NCBI GenBank assembly: GCA_023954855.1
Contig: JAGSGY010000027.1
Coordinates: 1 to 60,919 of the forward strand
Length of the DNA: 60,919 nucleotides
Direction: 5' to 3'
DNA from: Pseudomonadota bacterium
GTDB taxonomy: Bacteria; Myxococcota_A; UBA796; GCA-2862545
Below the pieces are notes generated by a model. The model was not told the origin of the DNA. It searched no databases and saw only the letters and a list, made by a program, of their open reading frames with translations. Position 1 is the first letter of the stretch; every line of letters starts with the position of its first letter. Below, piece after piece: positions 9,136 through 18,189 of the stretch. A program made the translations under genes and the position numbers.

Positions 9136-9267
9136 GGTCGGGCTCGGGCTGGGGTTCAAGAACGACGGCAGGCAAGGCGCGCAAGACAGACTCCAACCTC
9201 AGTCTAAGCCAGTGGCCCGCGAAACGGTCGGCGGCCAAAGCGCCTTGGGCGCCCTAGGGTCCTCGGT

Positions 9268-9285
9268 GTATGGTCCCACCCATAC
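9268..9285 (+). promoter_or_regulatory. Inverted repeat upstream of lipoprotein gene
   Basis: GTATGG-N6-CCATAC is a perfect 6-bp inverted repeat just upstream of the CGGAG ribosome binding site and ATG of the gene at 9298. It could be an operator or a short 5' UTR hairpin. Confidence 0.3.
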
Positions 9286-9297
9286 GGAGTCGTCCCC

Positions 9298-9693
9298 ATG
9301 AAGCGCTTGTTCTCTGTTGCCGCTGCAACGTCTGTTCTTGCCGTCTCACTCGCCTGCGGAGGAGCCAGTGGGCCCGCCGAGCCCGCCTTCGGAACGGTGG
9401 CCTTCCAGACCTACAACGGCGGCCGAACCCGCATCAAGTTCCAGAACGACACCAATGTGAAGATCACCTGGCGGAACATGTCCGGGAGCGCGGTCGAAGG
9501 CACGTGGACGCAGGACGGCGACGAGGTGGTCCTCGACTGGGGCGAGCCCACGAACACCGCGACGCGAATCTCGAAGATGCGCCAGCTCGATGACTGCCAG
9601 CTCGTCCAGTACTACCGCCTCGACGACGAGGGCGTAGAGCACGCGGACGACTCGAAGATGTTCATCAAGGACGATGACCGCTGCCGTCGCTAG
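9298..9693 (+). CDS. Small lipoprotein of unknown function
   Basis: 131 residues: MKRLFSVAAATSVLAVSLAC is a clear lipoprotein signal peptide with Cys20. The mature part (residues 28-110) has a repeated beta pattern with ITWRNMSGSAVEGTWTQDGD, similar in feel to small lipocalin-like or META-type beta barrels, but no family is certain. CGGAG lies 9 nt upstream of the ATG. It is convergent with the cyclase gene, with a small hairpin between them. Confidence 0.8.
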   Translation: MKRLFSVAAATSVLAVSLACGGASGPAEPAFGTVAFQTYNGGRTRIKFQNDTNVKITWRNMSGSAVEGTWTQDGDEVVLDWGEPTNTATRISKMRQLDDCQLVQYYRLDDEGVEHADDSKMFIKDDDRCRR

Positions 9694-9712
9694 CCGGCGC
9701 TTTCAAGCCGGC
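9693..9712. terminator. Hairpin between convergent genes
   Basis: GCCGGC-GCTTTCAA-GCCGGC forms a 6-bp GC stem between the ends of the convergent genes at 9693 and 9727. There is no T tract, so intrinsic termination is doubtful. Confidence 0.3.
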
Positions 9713-9726
9713 GGACCCCGTTCGAC

Positions 9727-11775
9727 CTACTTGGTGAGCAGCTGGAAGGTGCCGTCCCAGTCCTGGCCGGGAGACTGCTCTTCGTAGGCCGCACAGCGCT
9801 TCGCGAGCACCGAGCTGGCCGCGTCGGGAAGCGCCTCGAACCGAGCCCGGGCCGCACCAAACTCCCTGGCCTGGTAGGCATCGAAGGCCGCCTCGTAGGC
9901 GGCAATCCACTCGCGCTTCGCCGCGTCGACCGGCCCCTCGGCAAGTAGCTCGTAGACACGGACCGGCTTGGCCTTGCCCTTCATGCGCACGCGGTCGACC
10001 ACCCGAACGGTGAACTGGTCCCCGATGAGCTCGCGGGTGGCCTGGCCGATGAGCACCTCGGTGCCGTAGACCTTCGACAGGCCTTCGATGCGCGACGCGG
10101 TGTTCACGGCATCGCCGATGGCCGCGTAGTTGAAGCGCTCGGGCGCACCGATGTTGCCGACCACCGTCTCACCGGAGTTCACGCCAATGCGCGTGGGAAG
10201 GGCCGGCCGTCCAAGGCTGGAGGCCATCCGCTCGAGTGCCCGAGACCGCTCCGCCATTTCCAGCGCGCCTCGGCACGCGCGCACCGCGTGGTCCTGCTGG
10301 TCGACAGGAGCTCCCCAGAGCGCCAGGATGCCGTCCCCCAGGTACTGACAGACGGTGCCGTCGTTGCTCGCCACCGCTCCATTCATCTGCTCGAGGTACG
10401 CGCCAAGCGTCTCGACAACGACTTCGGGCGGCGTGGATTCCACCATTGGCGTGAACCCGGCGATGTCGCTGAACAGCACCGTCAGCTCCTTGGGCTCAGC
10501 CCCGAGCACCGCCTCGGTCCGCTGCTCCAGCAGCTGGCGGACCAACTCCACCGGCACGTAGCGCTGGAAGGAGCGAAGCCCGCCCTTCATACGAGACAGG
10601 GCGTCGTGCATGACCCCGACCTCGTGAAGCGCACTCGGCGAGAGTGAGCGCTGGCGAATGTCGAACTGGCCCACCGCTCCCATCTCGTCACTGACCTCGG
10701 CAAGCGCTGCGGTGAGGCGCCGCGTGGCGAGAAGTCCGACCAGCATCGCGAGAAGCATCGCCACTAGACAGATGACCAGCGTGTTGCGCAGGTTGGCGTC
10801 GATGTGTGCGGTGAAGTCGCTACGCGGAATGGCGACGACCACCGACCAGTCGAGTCCCATCGGATCGACGTACGGGGCGACCTGAAGGATGGTCGCCTGC
10901 CCTGCGATGGTCGCCTGAAGCGTCCCTGACGTGCGCTCGCCAAGCGCAGCGGCCGCACCCGAAATCACCGGATGGCTGCTCTCGCTCGCGCGCACGCGGT
11001 CATGCTCGCCCTTGGGCCCGACGAAGAGCGGAGCGTCCGTCGAGGTGCTGACGAGGCGGCCCTGATCGTCGACGATGTAGACGAGACCGGTGCGTCCGAC
11101 CTCGAGGCTGCGCAAGAACGCGTCGAGGTCCGAGAGAAGCAGGTCGGTCGCGAGCACGCCTTGCACCTCGCGGTCTGGCCCGCGGACGGCGCGCGCTGCA
11201 GTGATGCCGAGTGCGCCGCTCGTGTAGTCCATGTACACGTCGGTCCAAGCCGGAGTCTCTGCCGCAGCCGCTGGTGCGTACCAAGGTCGAAGGCGCGGGT
11301 CGTAGACGTCGTCCGAGCGGATCAAGCGCTCCACGCGGTGGCCGTCCATGTCGGTGGAGAAGCGCTCGTTCTTGAAGTCCGTGGACGCGTTGACGAGGCT
11401 AATCGTGTACTCGCCCTCCCCGACTCGCCGCGCGCCGATGTAGTCCCCGCGCTGGGTGCCGATGTAGGTCAGCGACACGTCGAAGCGGCGGACATGCCGA
11501 AAGAACACCGCTTCCAGAGGCTCGGTCGGCCCGAAGAGATCGAGCTCACCGGCGGCGATGGCATCATGGTTCAACTCGTTGAGTAGTGGCGGACCGTGAA
11601 GCTCAGCCGCGATCCGTCCGTCGACGCGGTGGCCGACCTCGGTGGCCAGCTCCGAGGCCAGCTCATCAACCGCAGCGTGCCCTTGGCGCAGCGACAGCGC
11701 CCCCACTGTGAATCCCACCACCAAGGTCTGCGCAACGAGCAGCAGGGTCAGGGCGGTGCGAACAGAGAGGTTCAA
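9727..11775 (-). CDS. Membrane-bound class III nucleotide cyclase with dCache sensor
   Basis: 682 residues. Transmembrane helix 1 spans residues 7-28, a periplasmic dCache-type sensor about 40-325 (RPWYAPA and YTSGALGITAARAV are typical), transmembrane helix 2 spans 332-350, then a linker and a class III cyclase domain (about 428-610). Metal-binding D437 (FSDIAGFT) and D481 (YLGDG) are present, as is the Asn/Arg segment IGDAVNTASR. The usual purine-selecting Lys in the segment before LGD is Gln477, so specificity for ATP is not certain. The C-terminal 60 residues are a helical extension ending WDGTFQLLTK. A TTG start at 11775 is chosen because GAGGA lies 5-6 nt upstream and the first helix follows at once. 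It should turn an extracellular ligand into cAMP or a related signal. Confidence 0.88.
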   Translation of the reverse strand: MNLSVRTALTLLLVAQTLVVGFTVGALSLRQGHAAVDELASELATEVGHRVDGRIAAELHGPPLLNELNHDAIAAGELDLFGPTEPLEAVFFRHVRRFDVSLTYIGTQRGDYIGARRVGEGEYTISLVNASTDFKNERFSTDMDGHRVERLIRSDDVYDPRLRPWYAPAAAAETPAWTDVYMDYTSGALGITAARAVRGPDREVQGVLATDLLLSDLDAFLRSLEVGRTGLVYIVDDQGRLVSTSTDAPLFVGPKGEHDRVRASESSHPVISGAAAALGERTSGTLQATIAGQATILQVAPYVDPMGLDWSVVVAIPRSDFTAHIDANLRNTLVICLVAMLLAMLVGLLATRRLTAALAEVSDEMGAVGQFDIRQRSLSPSALHEVGVMHDALSRMKGGLRSFQRYVPVELVRQLLEQRTEAVLGAEPKELTVLFSDIAGFTPMVESTPPEVVVETLGAYLEQMNGAVASNDGTVCQYLGDGILALWGAPVDQQDHAVRACRGALEMAERSRALERMASSLGRPALPTRIGVNSGETVVGNIGAPERFNYAAIGDAVNTASRIEGLSKVYGTEVLIGQATRELIGDQFTVRVVDRVRMKGKAKPVRVYELLAEGPVDAAKREWIAAYEAAFDAYQAREFGAARARFEALPDAASSVLAKRCAAYEEQSPGQDWDGTFQLLTK

Positions 11776-11901
11776 GGGCGTCCTCGTGGAGTGAATTGGC
11801 AGCGTACCGCAAAGTTCAGCTCGGGCTGTGTCGCGTGTCCGACACGGAGCCGACCGCAGCCGCCACAACCGCTAGACTTCGCGCCACAGGAAACCTCCGG
11901 A

Positions 11902-12534
11902 GTGCCCACCGCGGAATTGAGTGTGATGGCCGCCCATGCGGCTCTCGAGATGCACCGCTGGGACGATGCGGTGAGTCTGGTCGCTCAGGTGGACCACGCA
12001 GAGTTGGCGGAAGCGGTGGCTAGGATTCGCGCCGCGGCCAGCCAAGGAAGGGCTGCCCCGGCCACGACCGGGCTCGATGCGCTGAGAGAGCGCATTGTCT
12101 CGGCATCCGACGAGGAACGCGGCCCACTCGAAGCCCTGCTCGGCCTACGCCTGGCCGTCGACGGCGACGACAACGCCTACGCGCACCTCGAGCAGGCGGT
12201 GATGTACCTGTCTTACGATCACGCCGTGTACGACTTGGTCATGGAGGTTGCGGAAGCCCTCGAGGATGGAGGGGCGTTGAGTGAGTCCCTCTCAAACCGC
12301 GTGCGTGATGCGGTGACGCCCAAGCCCCAGCGTCTCGATCGAGCCGAGTGGACGCGAATGGTGTCTCGCTTGATGGGTCACATCTTCGCTCCCCGCGAGC
12401 GCGAGCGGGCTTGGCGGCGTGCAGGACGCGGGTCCTCCGGCCCGTGGCGAACGCTCGAGGAGATTGTCGACCCTCGACCCGACGAGTTCGCCGCACTCGA
12501 CGTGTTGCTCAAGCGGCTCTCCAGCGGCCGATGA
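11902..12534 (+). CDS. Hypothetical helical protein
   Basis: 210 residues from a GTG at 11902, with an ATG at 11926 as an alternative; AGGAAA lies about 10 nt upstream of the GTG. The sequence is Ala/Glu/Leu-rich and helical (EMHRWDDAVSLVAQVDHAEL, QAVMYLSYDHAVYDLVMEV), and the C-terminal part (residues 130-205) is basic with RAEWTRMVSRLMGHIF. The helices may be TPR-like, but no repeat is clear. It is divergent from the cyclase. Function unknown. Confidence 0.65.
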   Translation: MPTAELSVMAAHAALEMHRWDDAVSLVAQVDHAELAEAVARIRAAASQGRAAPATTGLDALRERIVSASDEERGPLEALLGLRLAVDGDDNAYAHLEQAVMYLSYDHAVYDLVMEVAEALEDGGALSESLSNRVRDAVTPKPQRLDRAEWTRMVSRLMGHIFAPRERERAWRRAGRGSSGPWRTLEEIVDPRPDEFAALDVLLKRLSSGR

Positions 12535-12687
12535 AGCCAGCGGAAAGGAGGGCGCAGGCCGAATAGGAAACGAGAACGAGGTCCTAGCTCGGCAGGCGGT
12601 CGACTCCCCCAGCCGGTCAGGGCACCGCCGCCTTTCCCCTCCCCCTTGTGCCAAGGAGACTTCCAACGAACCGCTACAGTCTTGCCG

Positions 12688-12703
12688 TGGTACTGTCGTT
12701 GCT
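12688..12703 (+). promoter_or_regulatory. Sigma-54 type (-24/-12) promoter
   Basis: TGGTACTGTCGTTGCT fits TGGCACG-N4-TTGCW with a perfect -12 element and 10 nt between GG (12689-12690) and GC (12701-12702). The GC is 29 nt upstream of the ATG at 12732, the same distance as at the gene starting at 1875. Confidence 0.6.
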
Positions 12704-12731
12704 CTTGAGTCTGAAAACCAGGATGTACCCC

Positions 12732-13673
<942 letters not shown>

Positions 13674-13702
13674 ACGCATCTGCTGACGGCAACGACACGC
13701 AG

Positions 13703-13718
13703 TGTGACCTAGGTCACA
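13703..13718. promoter_or_regulatory. CRP-like palindrome
   Basis: TGTGACCTAGGTCACA is a perfect 16-bp palindrome that fits TGTGA-N6-TCACA, the binding site of CRP-family regulators. It lies 30 nt after the stop of the lipoprotein at 12732 and 145 nt before the next gene, so its target is unclear. Confidence 0.45.
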
Positions 13719-13863
13719 AGACCGACCGAACGAGAGCCATCACTCCGTCAACGGGTCTGTGGTCTCGCGTACCGTAGAGGGCTGATGGTTCTGGCGCATA
13801 CAAGACCAAGGCTCGAGATACGGGCCAGCGGGAGGGGCACAGAATGCGACTCACGAGGCGCCC

Positions 13864-14325
13864 GTGGAGCCAATGAACGTGAGTACACCCCATCCAGAGA
13901 TCGTGGGCCGATGGCTCAGACTGAACGAAGACCTCGGCGACTTTTCCGTCATCTACGAGTTCCATCCCGACGGTGGATTCGTCGAACGAGGAGAGCGTCC
14001 CAGCCCCGCGGCGCTGTGGTCGATTGAGAGCGAGACGCTCCGCGTGGTGGATCCGCAGGGAGGGACTCTTGCATACCAGTTTGCCCTGAAAGGCGACTTG
14101 TTGACCCTGGATTCGGAGGATTGGGACGAGCCCCGGAGGGCACGCCGACTCCCACCGGAGGACTCCCCCCCCCTCTCGGACTGGGACATCAGCCTCCTCC
14201 GCCATGCGCTTCCCTCGATCTACAGGCCCTTCGGGCACACATCGAGGAGTTCAGCCTCGATCTACGCACGCAGCTGCTCGAAGACGATGCCTGGAGCCAG
14301 AAGGACCTCGCGACGTTCTCCGTGA
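13864..14325 (+). CDS. Lipocalin-like small protein, probably frameshifted at its C-terminus
   Basis: 153 residues from a GTG with GAGG 6 nt upstream. Residues 10-95 (EIVGRWLRLNEDLGDFSVIY, YEFHPDGGFVERGE, LWSIESETLRV, FALKGDLLTLDSED) have the pattern of small lipocalin-like beta barrels that start with a G-x-W strand. After residue 100 the frame crosses nine C residues (14165-14173); the last 30-40 residues turn Ser/Arg-rich and look out of frame, while frame +3 becomes strongly coding. The real protein may continue into the ORF ending at 14708. Confidence 0.6.
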   Translation: MEPMNVSTPHPEIVGRWLRLNEDLGDFSVIYEFHPDGGFVERGERPSPAALWSIESETLRVVDPQGGTLAYQFALKGDLLTLDSEDWDEPRRARRLPPEDSPPLSDWDISLLRHALPSIYRPFGHTSRSSASIYARSCSKTMPGARRTSRRSP

Positions 14326-14708
14326 GCCGGTACGAAGCCTCGACCGGCTTGCGCGCCAACGTCCTCTGGCGTGCCGGAGACGAGTTCAAGCGTGTGGCAC
14401 GCGAGGGCAACCCCACCAAGAGCCGAGACGCCGCTCACATCGTCCTGAGCGCCATCGCCAACGCACCACATCGCGAGCGCCTCGAGCTGCCGGGTGTGGG
14501 CTACTTCGAAGTCGTCGACAAGGCGGCACGGTTCGACTTCGACGAGAATGGCGTCCCCATCGACAAAAGCGCAGTAGGCGGCGTCAGGGTGTTCTTCTTC
14601 GTGTGTGACCCAGCGTTGAAGGCGAAGCTCGCCGCGAGCCCAGAGTATGAACGGCCCGCAGTCCGGCCCAGCTGGGAACGGGCAGCCTGCCCCTGGCGTC
14701 TCCCATGA
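14121..14708 (+). CDS. Downstream half of a split gene, or an overlapping gene, unknown function
   Basis: The ORF opens at ATG 14121, but coding character begins only near 14208 (LDLQALRAHIEEFSLDLRTQ). The following 150 residues look like a real domain: SVSRYEASTGLRANVLWRAG, ELPGVGYFEVVDKAARFDFD, GVRVFFFVCDPALKAKL. No start codon with a ribosome binding site exists near 14208, and the ORF overlaps the previous one by about 200 nt in another frame. One added base in the C9 tract would join the two into a protein of about 281 residues. No family is recognised. Confidence 0.55.
   Translation: MGRAPEGTPTPTGGLPPPLGLGHQPPPPCASLDLQALRAHIEEFSLDLRTQLLEDDAWSQKDLATFSVSRYEASTGLRANVLWRAGDEFKRVAREGNPTKSRDAAHIVLSAIANAPHRERLELPGVGYFEVVDKAARFDFDENGVPIDKSAVGGVRVFFFVCDPALKAKLAASPEYERPAVRPSWERAACPWRLP
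14165..14173 (+). repeat. C9 homopolymer
   Basis: Nine consecutive C residues inside the region where two ORFs in different frames overlap. Such tracts slip during replication and are also a common source of sequencing error. Confidence 0.85.
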
Positions 14709-14788
14709 CAAGAGCAGGCGCACGTTTTTGGACGCCACTTTCGACTCGCCAGTCAGAATGAACTATCCTCGGTGTTCGGGGGATATTC

Positions 14789-15676
14789 ATGGGTCGCATC
14801 CTGTACGCGGCAATCGCGACGCTCACCTTTCCGGGCCTACTCGTCGCGGCGATTGGATCCGCGATGTGGGGTCTATCGACGGGTGTGTCGGAGGCATGGC
14901 TGGCTGCGGGGACCGTGGGTACGAGCCTGCTGGTTCTGCTGGTTCTGCAGCGGGTGCAGCCAGCGGTGACAGAGTGGCGATGGTGGTCCCGAGACGCCGC
15001 CGTGGATCTGCTGCACATGGTGTTCTCCACTGCAGGGACGTCGGCGCTGGTCAAGGCGTTGACTTTGGGCCTGGTTCTCGAACTCGCCACATTCGCGGCC
15101 CAGTACGGTCTCGCTGTGTGGCCGAGCGGGTGGCCATTGTGGGTACAGCTCTTCGCCGGGTTGCTCGTCGCCGACTTTGGGGTGTACTGGCTGCACCGGT
15201 TCTCCCACACCTATGAGCCGCTGTGGCGGCTTCATGCGCTCCACCACAGCTCCGAGCGGCTGTACATCTTCTCGAGTGGACGGAACCACCCACTCCACAC
15301 GGCAATGACCCACTTGCTGCAGTCCGCGCCGCTCGTCATTCTTGGCGCCCCCGGAGAGGTCATCGCGCTTCATGCGGTGTTCACGGGCGTCCACGGCATG
15401 CTGCAACACGCCAACATCGACCTATGGCATGGGCCGTTGAACCTCGTGTTCGCCACCGCTGATTTGCACCGATGGCACCACGGCACGGCGATGGCGGACT
15501 CCCAGTCCAACTACGGCAACAACGTCATCGTCTGGGATCTGCTGTTCGGCACATACAACCTGCCCAACGGGCGCCCCCACGCCGTGGGAATCGAGGGGGT
15601 GAGCTACCCGCAGAACTACTGGCTTCAGCTGGCCTCCCCCTGGCTGCTCCCGCGATGGGAGGCCGAGAAGCGCTGA
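14789..15676 (+). CDS. Fatty acid hydroxylase / sterol desaturase superfamily membrane protein
   Basis: 295 residues with N-terminal hydrophobic helices (residues 5-55) and further helices around 95-135. It carries the His clusters of the di-iron membrane hydroxylase superfamily: HRFSH (about residue 137), HALHH (about 149) and HRWHH (about 227), plus single His residues in RNHPLHTAM and LQHAN. It would insert oxygen or a double bond into a lipid chain or sterol in the inner membrane. GGGGGATATTC before the ATG gives a good ribosome binding site. It converges with a small membrane protein gene, overlapping by 52 nt. Confidence 0.88.
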   Translation: MGRILYAAIATLTFPGLLVAAIGSAMWGLSTGVSEAWLAAGTVGTSLLVLLVLQRVQPAVTEWRWWSRDAAVDLLHMVFSTAGTSALVKALTLGLVLELATFAAQYGLAVWPSGWPLWVQLFAGLLVADFGVYWLHRFSHTYEPLWRLHALHHSSERLYIFSSGRNHPLHTAMTHLLQSAPLVILGAPGEVIALHAVFTGVHGMLQHANIDLWHGPLNLVFATADLHRWHHGTAMADSQSNYGNNVIVWDLLFGTYNLPNGRPHAVGIEGVSYPQNYWLQLASPWLLPRWEAEKR

Positions 15677-16047
15677 GCGACGGCGAGTCCAGCCGCCGCG
15701 AGCTGGAGTAGGAACACGCCGATCATCCCGACGTCGACCAGCTGATCGCGGACCTCTTCTCCGAGCAGCCCAAGGAAGACGGCGGTCGGAATCAACGGCA
15801 TGGCGGCGATCAGGGGCCATACGCGCCGTTCTCCGCGGGCGAGCATCAGGGCGCTGACCCCGTAGATGGCGGCCCCTCCGATGGCGCCGAGTCCCTTGCC
15901 TAGCAGCGGGACCTGAGCGAGGTCAATGAGTGCGATGAGCGCACAGACCCCGATGAGTGCGCGAGTCACGGGGCCCGGCGAGGAACGGTGGCCCGGGCGA
16001 AGTTGGCGGACCAGTGTGGACGGGGAGGCGTAGACATGACGCAACAT
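15625..16047 (-). CDS. Small four-helix membrane protein
   Basis: 140 residues from ATG 16047; a GTG at 15969 would remove a basic, poorly structured N-terminus and start directly at RALIGVCALIALIDLAQV. Four hydrophobic segments are visible (about residues 28-43, 53-70, 80-96, 106-124), so it is an inner-membrane protein. Its 3' end overlaps the end of the hydroxylase gene on the other strand. No family recognised. Confidence 0.55.
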   Translation of the reverse strand: MLRHVYASPSTLVRQLRPGHRSSPGPVTRALIGVCALIALIDLAQVPLLGKGLGAIGGAAIYGVSALMLARGERRVWPLIAAMPLIPTAVFLGLLGEEVRDQLVDVGMIGVFLLQLAAAGLAVAQRFSASHRGSSQGEAS

Positions 16048-16092
16048 ACCGGCGGAGGGGCACAGAGGTCACCGCCAAGCCGGCAAACGGCA

Positions 16093-17262
16093 CTACTCCA
16101 TGCCGAGCTGAGTCCACTTCCAAATGATTTCCTTCATCACTTCGCTCGTTCCGCCACCAATCGTGAGCAAGCGCACATCGCGGTAAGCGCGGGCGATGTC
16201 GTACTCCTCGATGAAGCCGGCACCGCCGTGAATCTGGAGGCAGTCGTAGATCACTTTCTGGGCCAAGTCGGTCGAGAACAGCTTGGCGGTGGAGACCAGC
16301 CGCGTGGGCTCCTTGCCGGCAATGATCTGTGAGCACGCACGTGCCGTGAGGGCACGGGAGGCCTCGAGCTGGGCAATGTGGTTCGCGAAGGTGTGACGCC
16401 AGACCTGAAACTTGTTCAGGGTGCGGCCAAACGCAGCCCGCTCGTCACCGAAGCGCATCGCGTCGGCGAGGGCGATTTCCATGGTCATGTTGGCGGTGAC
16501 GGCAGCCGTCAGTCGCTCACCCTGGAAGTTCTGCATGATGTAGATGAAGCCCGCGTTCTCGCTGCCGAGCAGGTAGCGCTGCGGAATGCGGCAGTTGTCG
16601 AAATGCAGCTCACAGCTGTCGACGGCGCGGGTTCCGAGCTTGTCGAGCTTGCGACCGACCGAGAATCCAGGCGTGTCGGTCGGGAAGAGAACGAGCGAGA
16701 TGCCGCCATGCCCCTGGTCTCCGGTGCGCACGGCCAGGGTGATGAAGTCGGCGAAGGCGCCGTTGGTGATGTAGGTCTTGGCGCCGTTGATGATGTAGTC
16801 GGTGCCGTCCTTCTTGGCGGTGGTCTGAATCGCCGCGACGTCGGAGCCGCAGTCGGGCTCGGACACGCCCAGTGCCGCGACCTTCTCGCCGCGAATCAAC
16901 GGAGCGAGGAACTCTTCCTTCTGCTCGTCGGTTCCGATCTCGGCGATGATCGGCGTGGCCATGTCGGTGTCGACGAGAATCGACATGACGAGGCCGGCAT
17001 TGCGGGACCAGGAGATGCCCTCTTGAAACGCGAGCGTGTACCACCAGTCGAGCCCAAGCCCGCCGTACTCCTCGGGAAAGCGAATGCCGAGTGCGCCGAG
17101 ATCCGCGAGCATCTTGAAGACCTCGCGCGGGAACTCTCCAGCCTTGTCCCAGGTGTGCCGATGTGGTGCGAGCTCTCGCTCGGCGAAGTCGCGGATGGTG
17201 TTGCGAAACGCGACGTGCTCATCGGTGAACTGCGTGTACTCGGAGAGACGGAGATTGGGCAT
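16093..17262 (-). CDS. Acyl-CoA dehydrogenase (LCAD/IVD-like)
   Basis: 389 residues, the normal length for an FAD acyl-CoA dehydrogenase of beta-oxidation or branched-chain catabolism. Visible are LGVSEPDCGSDVAAIQTTA (FAD/substrate motif), YIINGAKTYITNGAFADF, RAAFGRTLNKFQ and QIHGGAGFIEEYDIAR. The usual catalytic Glu near the C-terminus (YEGT) is IGGGTSE here; as in long-chain and isovaleryl-CoA dehydrogenases, the base is more likely E249 in FQGERL. AAGGAG lies 10 nt upstream of the ATG. A palindrome in the promoter region suggests repression by a fatty-acid-type regulator. Confidence 0.92.
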   Translation of the reverse strand: MPNLRLSEYTQFTDEHVAFRNTIRDFAERELAPHRHTWDKAGEFPREVFKMLADLGALGIRFPEEYGGLGLDWWYTLAFQEGISWSRNAGLVMSILVDTDMATPIIAEIGTDEQKEEFLAPLIRGEKVAALGVSEPDCGSDVAAIQTTAKKDGTDYIINGAKTYITNGAFADFITLAVRTGDQGHGGISLVLFPTDTPGFSVGRKLDKLGTRAVDSCELHFDNCRIPQRYLLGSENAGFIYIMQNFQGERLTAAVTANMTMEIALADAMRFGDERAAFGRTLNKFQVWRHTFANHIAQLEASRALTARACSQIIAGKEPTRLVSTAKLFSTDLAQKVIYDCLQIHGGAGFIEEYDIARAYRDVRLLTIGGGTSEVMKEIIWKWTQLGME

Positions 17263-17314
17263 GGCTGAACGCTCCTTCAGAGTCGGATCTGTAGCACAGG
17301 GCCCCGCATTGAGG

Positions 17315-17332
17315 CCATACGGATACGTATGG
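17315..17332. promoter_or_regulatory. Palindromic operator candidate upstream of acyl-CoA dehydrogenase
   Basis: CCATACG-GATA-CGTATGG is a perfect 7-bp inverted repeat 53 nt upstream of the acyl-CoA dehydrogenase start. On the minus strand it follows TTGCGA (a possible -35) and so would sit over the spacer and -10 of a promoter. This is the usual place for a TetR-type repressor site. Confidence 0.4.
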
Positions 17333-17490
17333 TTTTCGCAAGCACCCGATTCGGCCAGCCCAAAACCCCGTTCCCGTCGACGGACGGATGCGGCGATCGC
17401 CGGAGTGAAGTACGATCAACTCCTCTCCACCGATGGCCGAATGCCGAAGACATCCCTCTCTTCCACGCGGCCTGAGCCTCCCGGCCCCCC

Positions 17491-18189
17491 ATGCCCAGCC
17501 TGAACCTACTGAAGGCCATTGCCCGAGAGGGCGTTCTCACCGCCCGCGCCGGCATGTATCCCCTGGCCCGCCTGCGCCCGATGCCTACCGCTGGGCCACT
17601 CGGCTCCCACACCCCTGTGGTGCTCGTACACGGCTTTCTAGGCCACCGGGACATGCTTCGTCCCATCGCTCGTCGGCTCTACTCCGAGGGCTGGGACACG
17701 GTCGAACGCGTCGGCTACCGCAGCACCACAGCCCGGCTCGAAGACGTCGTGGATGCCATCCGCGAGGTCGCAGTCCCACTCGCCAAGAAGCACGGCGGAA
17801 AGGTCGACATCATCGGCCACTCACTCGGCGCGCTCGCATCCCGCGCATGGATCAAGGCGCTGGGGGGCGACGACTATGTGCGTCGCTTCATCTCGCTCGG
17901 CGGCCCGCACGCAGGCACCACCTGGTACTTCGTCTCGCCCCCATGGCTGCACGACGCCCTCCGCCCGGATGGCCCGTGGGCGAAGCTGCTCAACGAAGGC
18001 ACTGAGCCGGTCCCCACCACCGTCATTCGCGCCCGCTACGACCATCAGGTGTTTCCGCCCGCACGCGCCGCCATCGATGGGGTGCACGAAGTCGTCATTG
18101 GCGGATACGGTCACAATGGAATGCTCTGGGCCCCCGAGGCCCACGACGCGATTGTCCACGCACTCGACGCCCCCGGGAACACCCCATGA
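17491..18189 (+). CDS. Alpha/beta-hydrolase, triacylglycerol lipase-like
   Basis: 232 residues. VVLVHGFLGHRDML gives the oxyanion-hole strand and GHSLGA holds nucleophile S111; D184 (ARYDHQVF) and H208 (GGYGHNGML) fit the rest of the triad. RRFISLGGPHAGT is typical of lipase class 2 / PGAP1-like enzymes. No signal peptide is seen, so a cytoplasmic ester substrate or an unusual export route is likely. The last 4 nt (ATGA) overlap the next gene, implying coupled translation. No clear ribosome binding site is seen before the ATG, which follows a C-rich stretch. Confidence 0.85.
   Translation: MPSLNLLKAIAREGVLTARAGMYPLARLRPMPTAGPLGSHTPVVLVHGFLGHRDMLRPIARRLYSEGWDTVERVGYRSTTARLEDVVDAIREVAVPLAKKHGGKVDIIGHSLGALASRAWIKALGGDDYVRRFISLGGPHAGTTWYFVSPPWLHDALRPDGPWAKLLNEGTEPVPTTVIRARYDHQVFPPARAAIDGVHEVVIGGYGHNGMLWAPEAHDAIVHALDAPGNTP

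Noticed and set aside
16378-17268. 296-residue plus-strand ORF opposite the acyl-CoA dehydrogenase
   Set aside because: Shadow frame; the dehydrogenase is unambiguous by its motifs.
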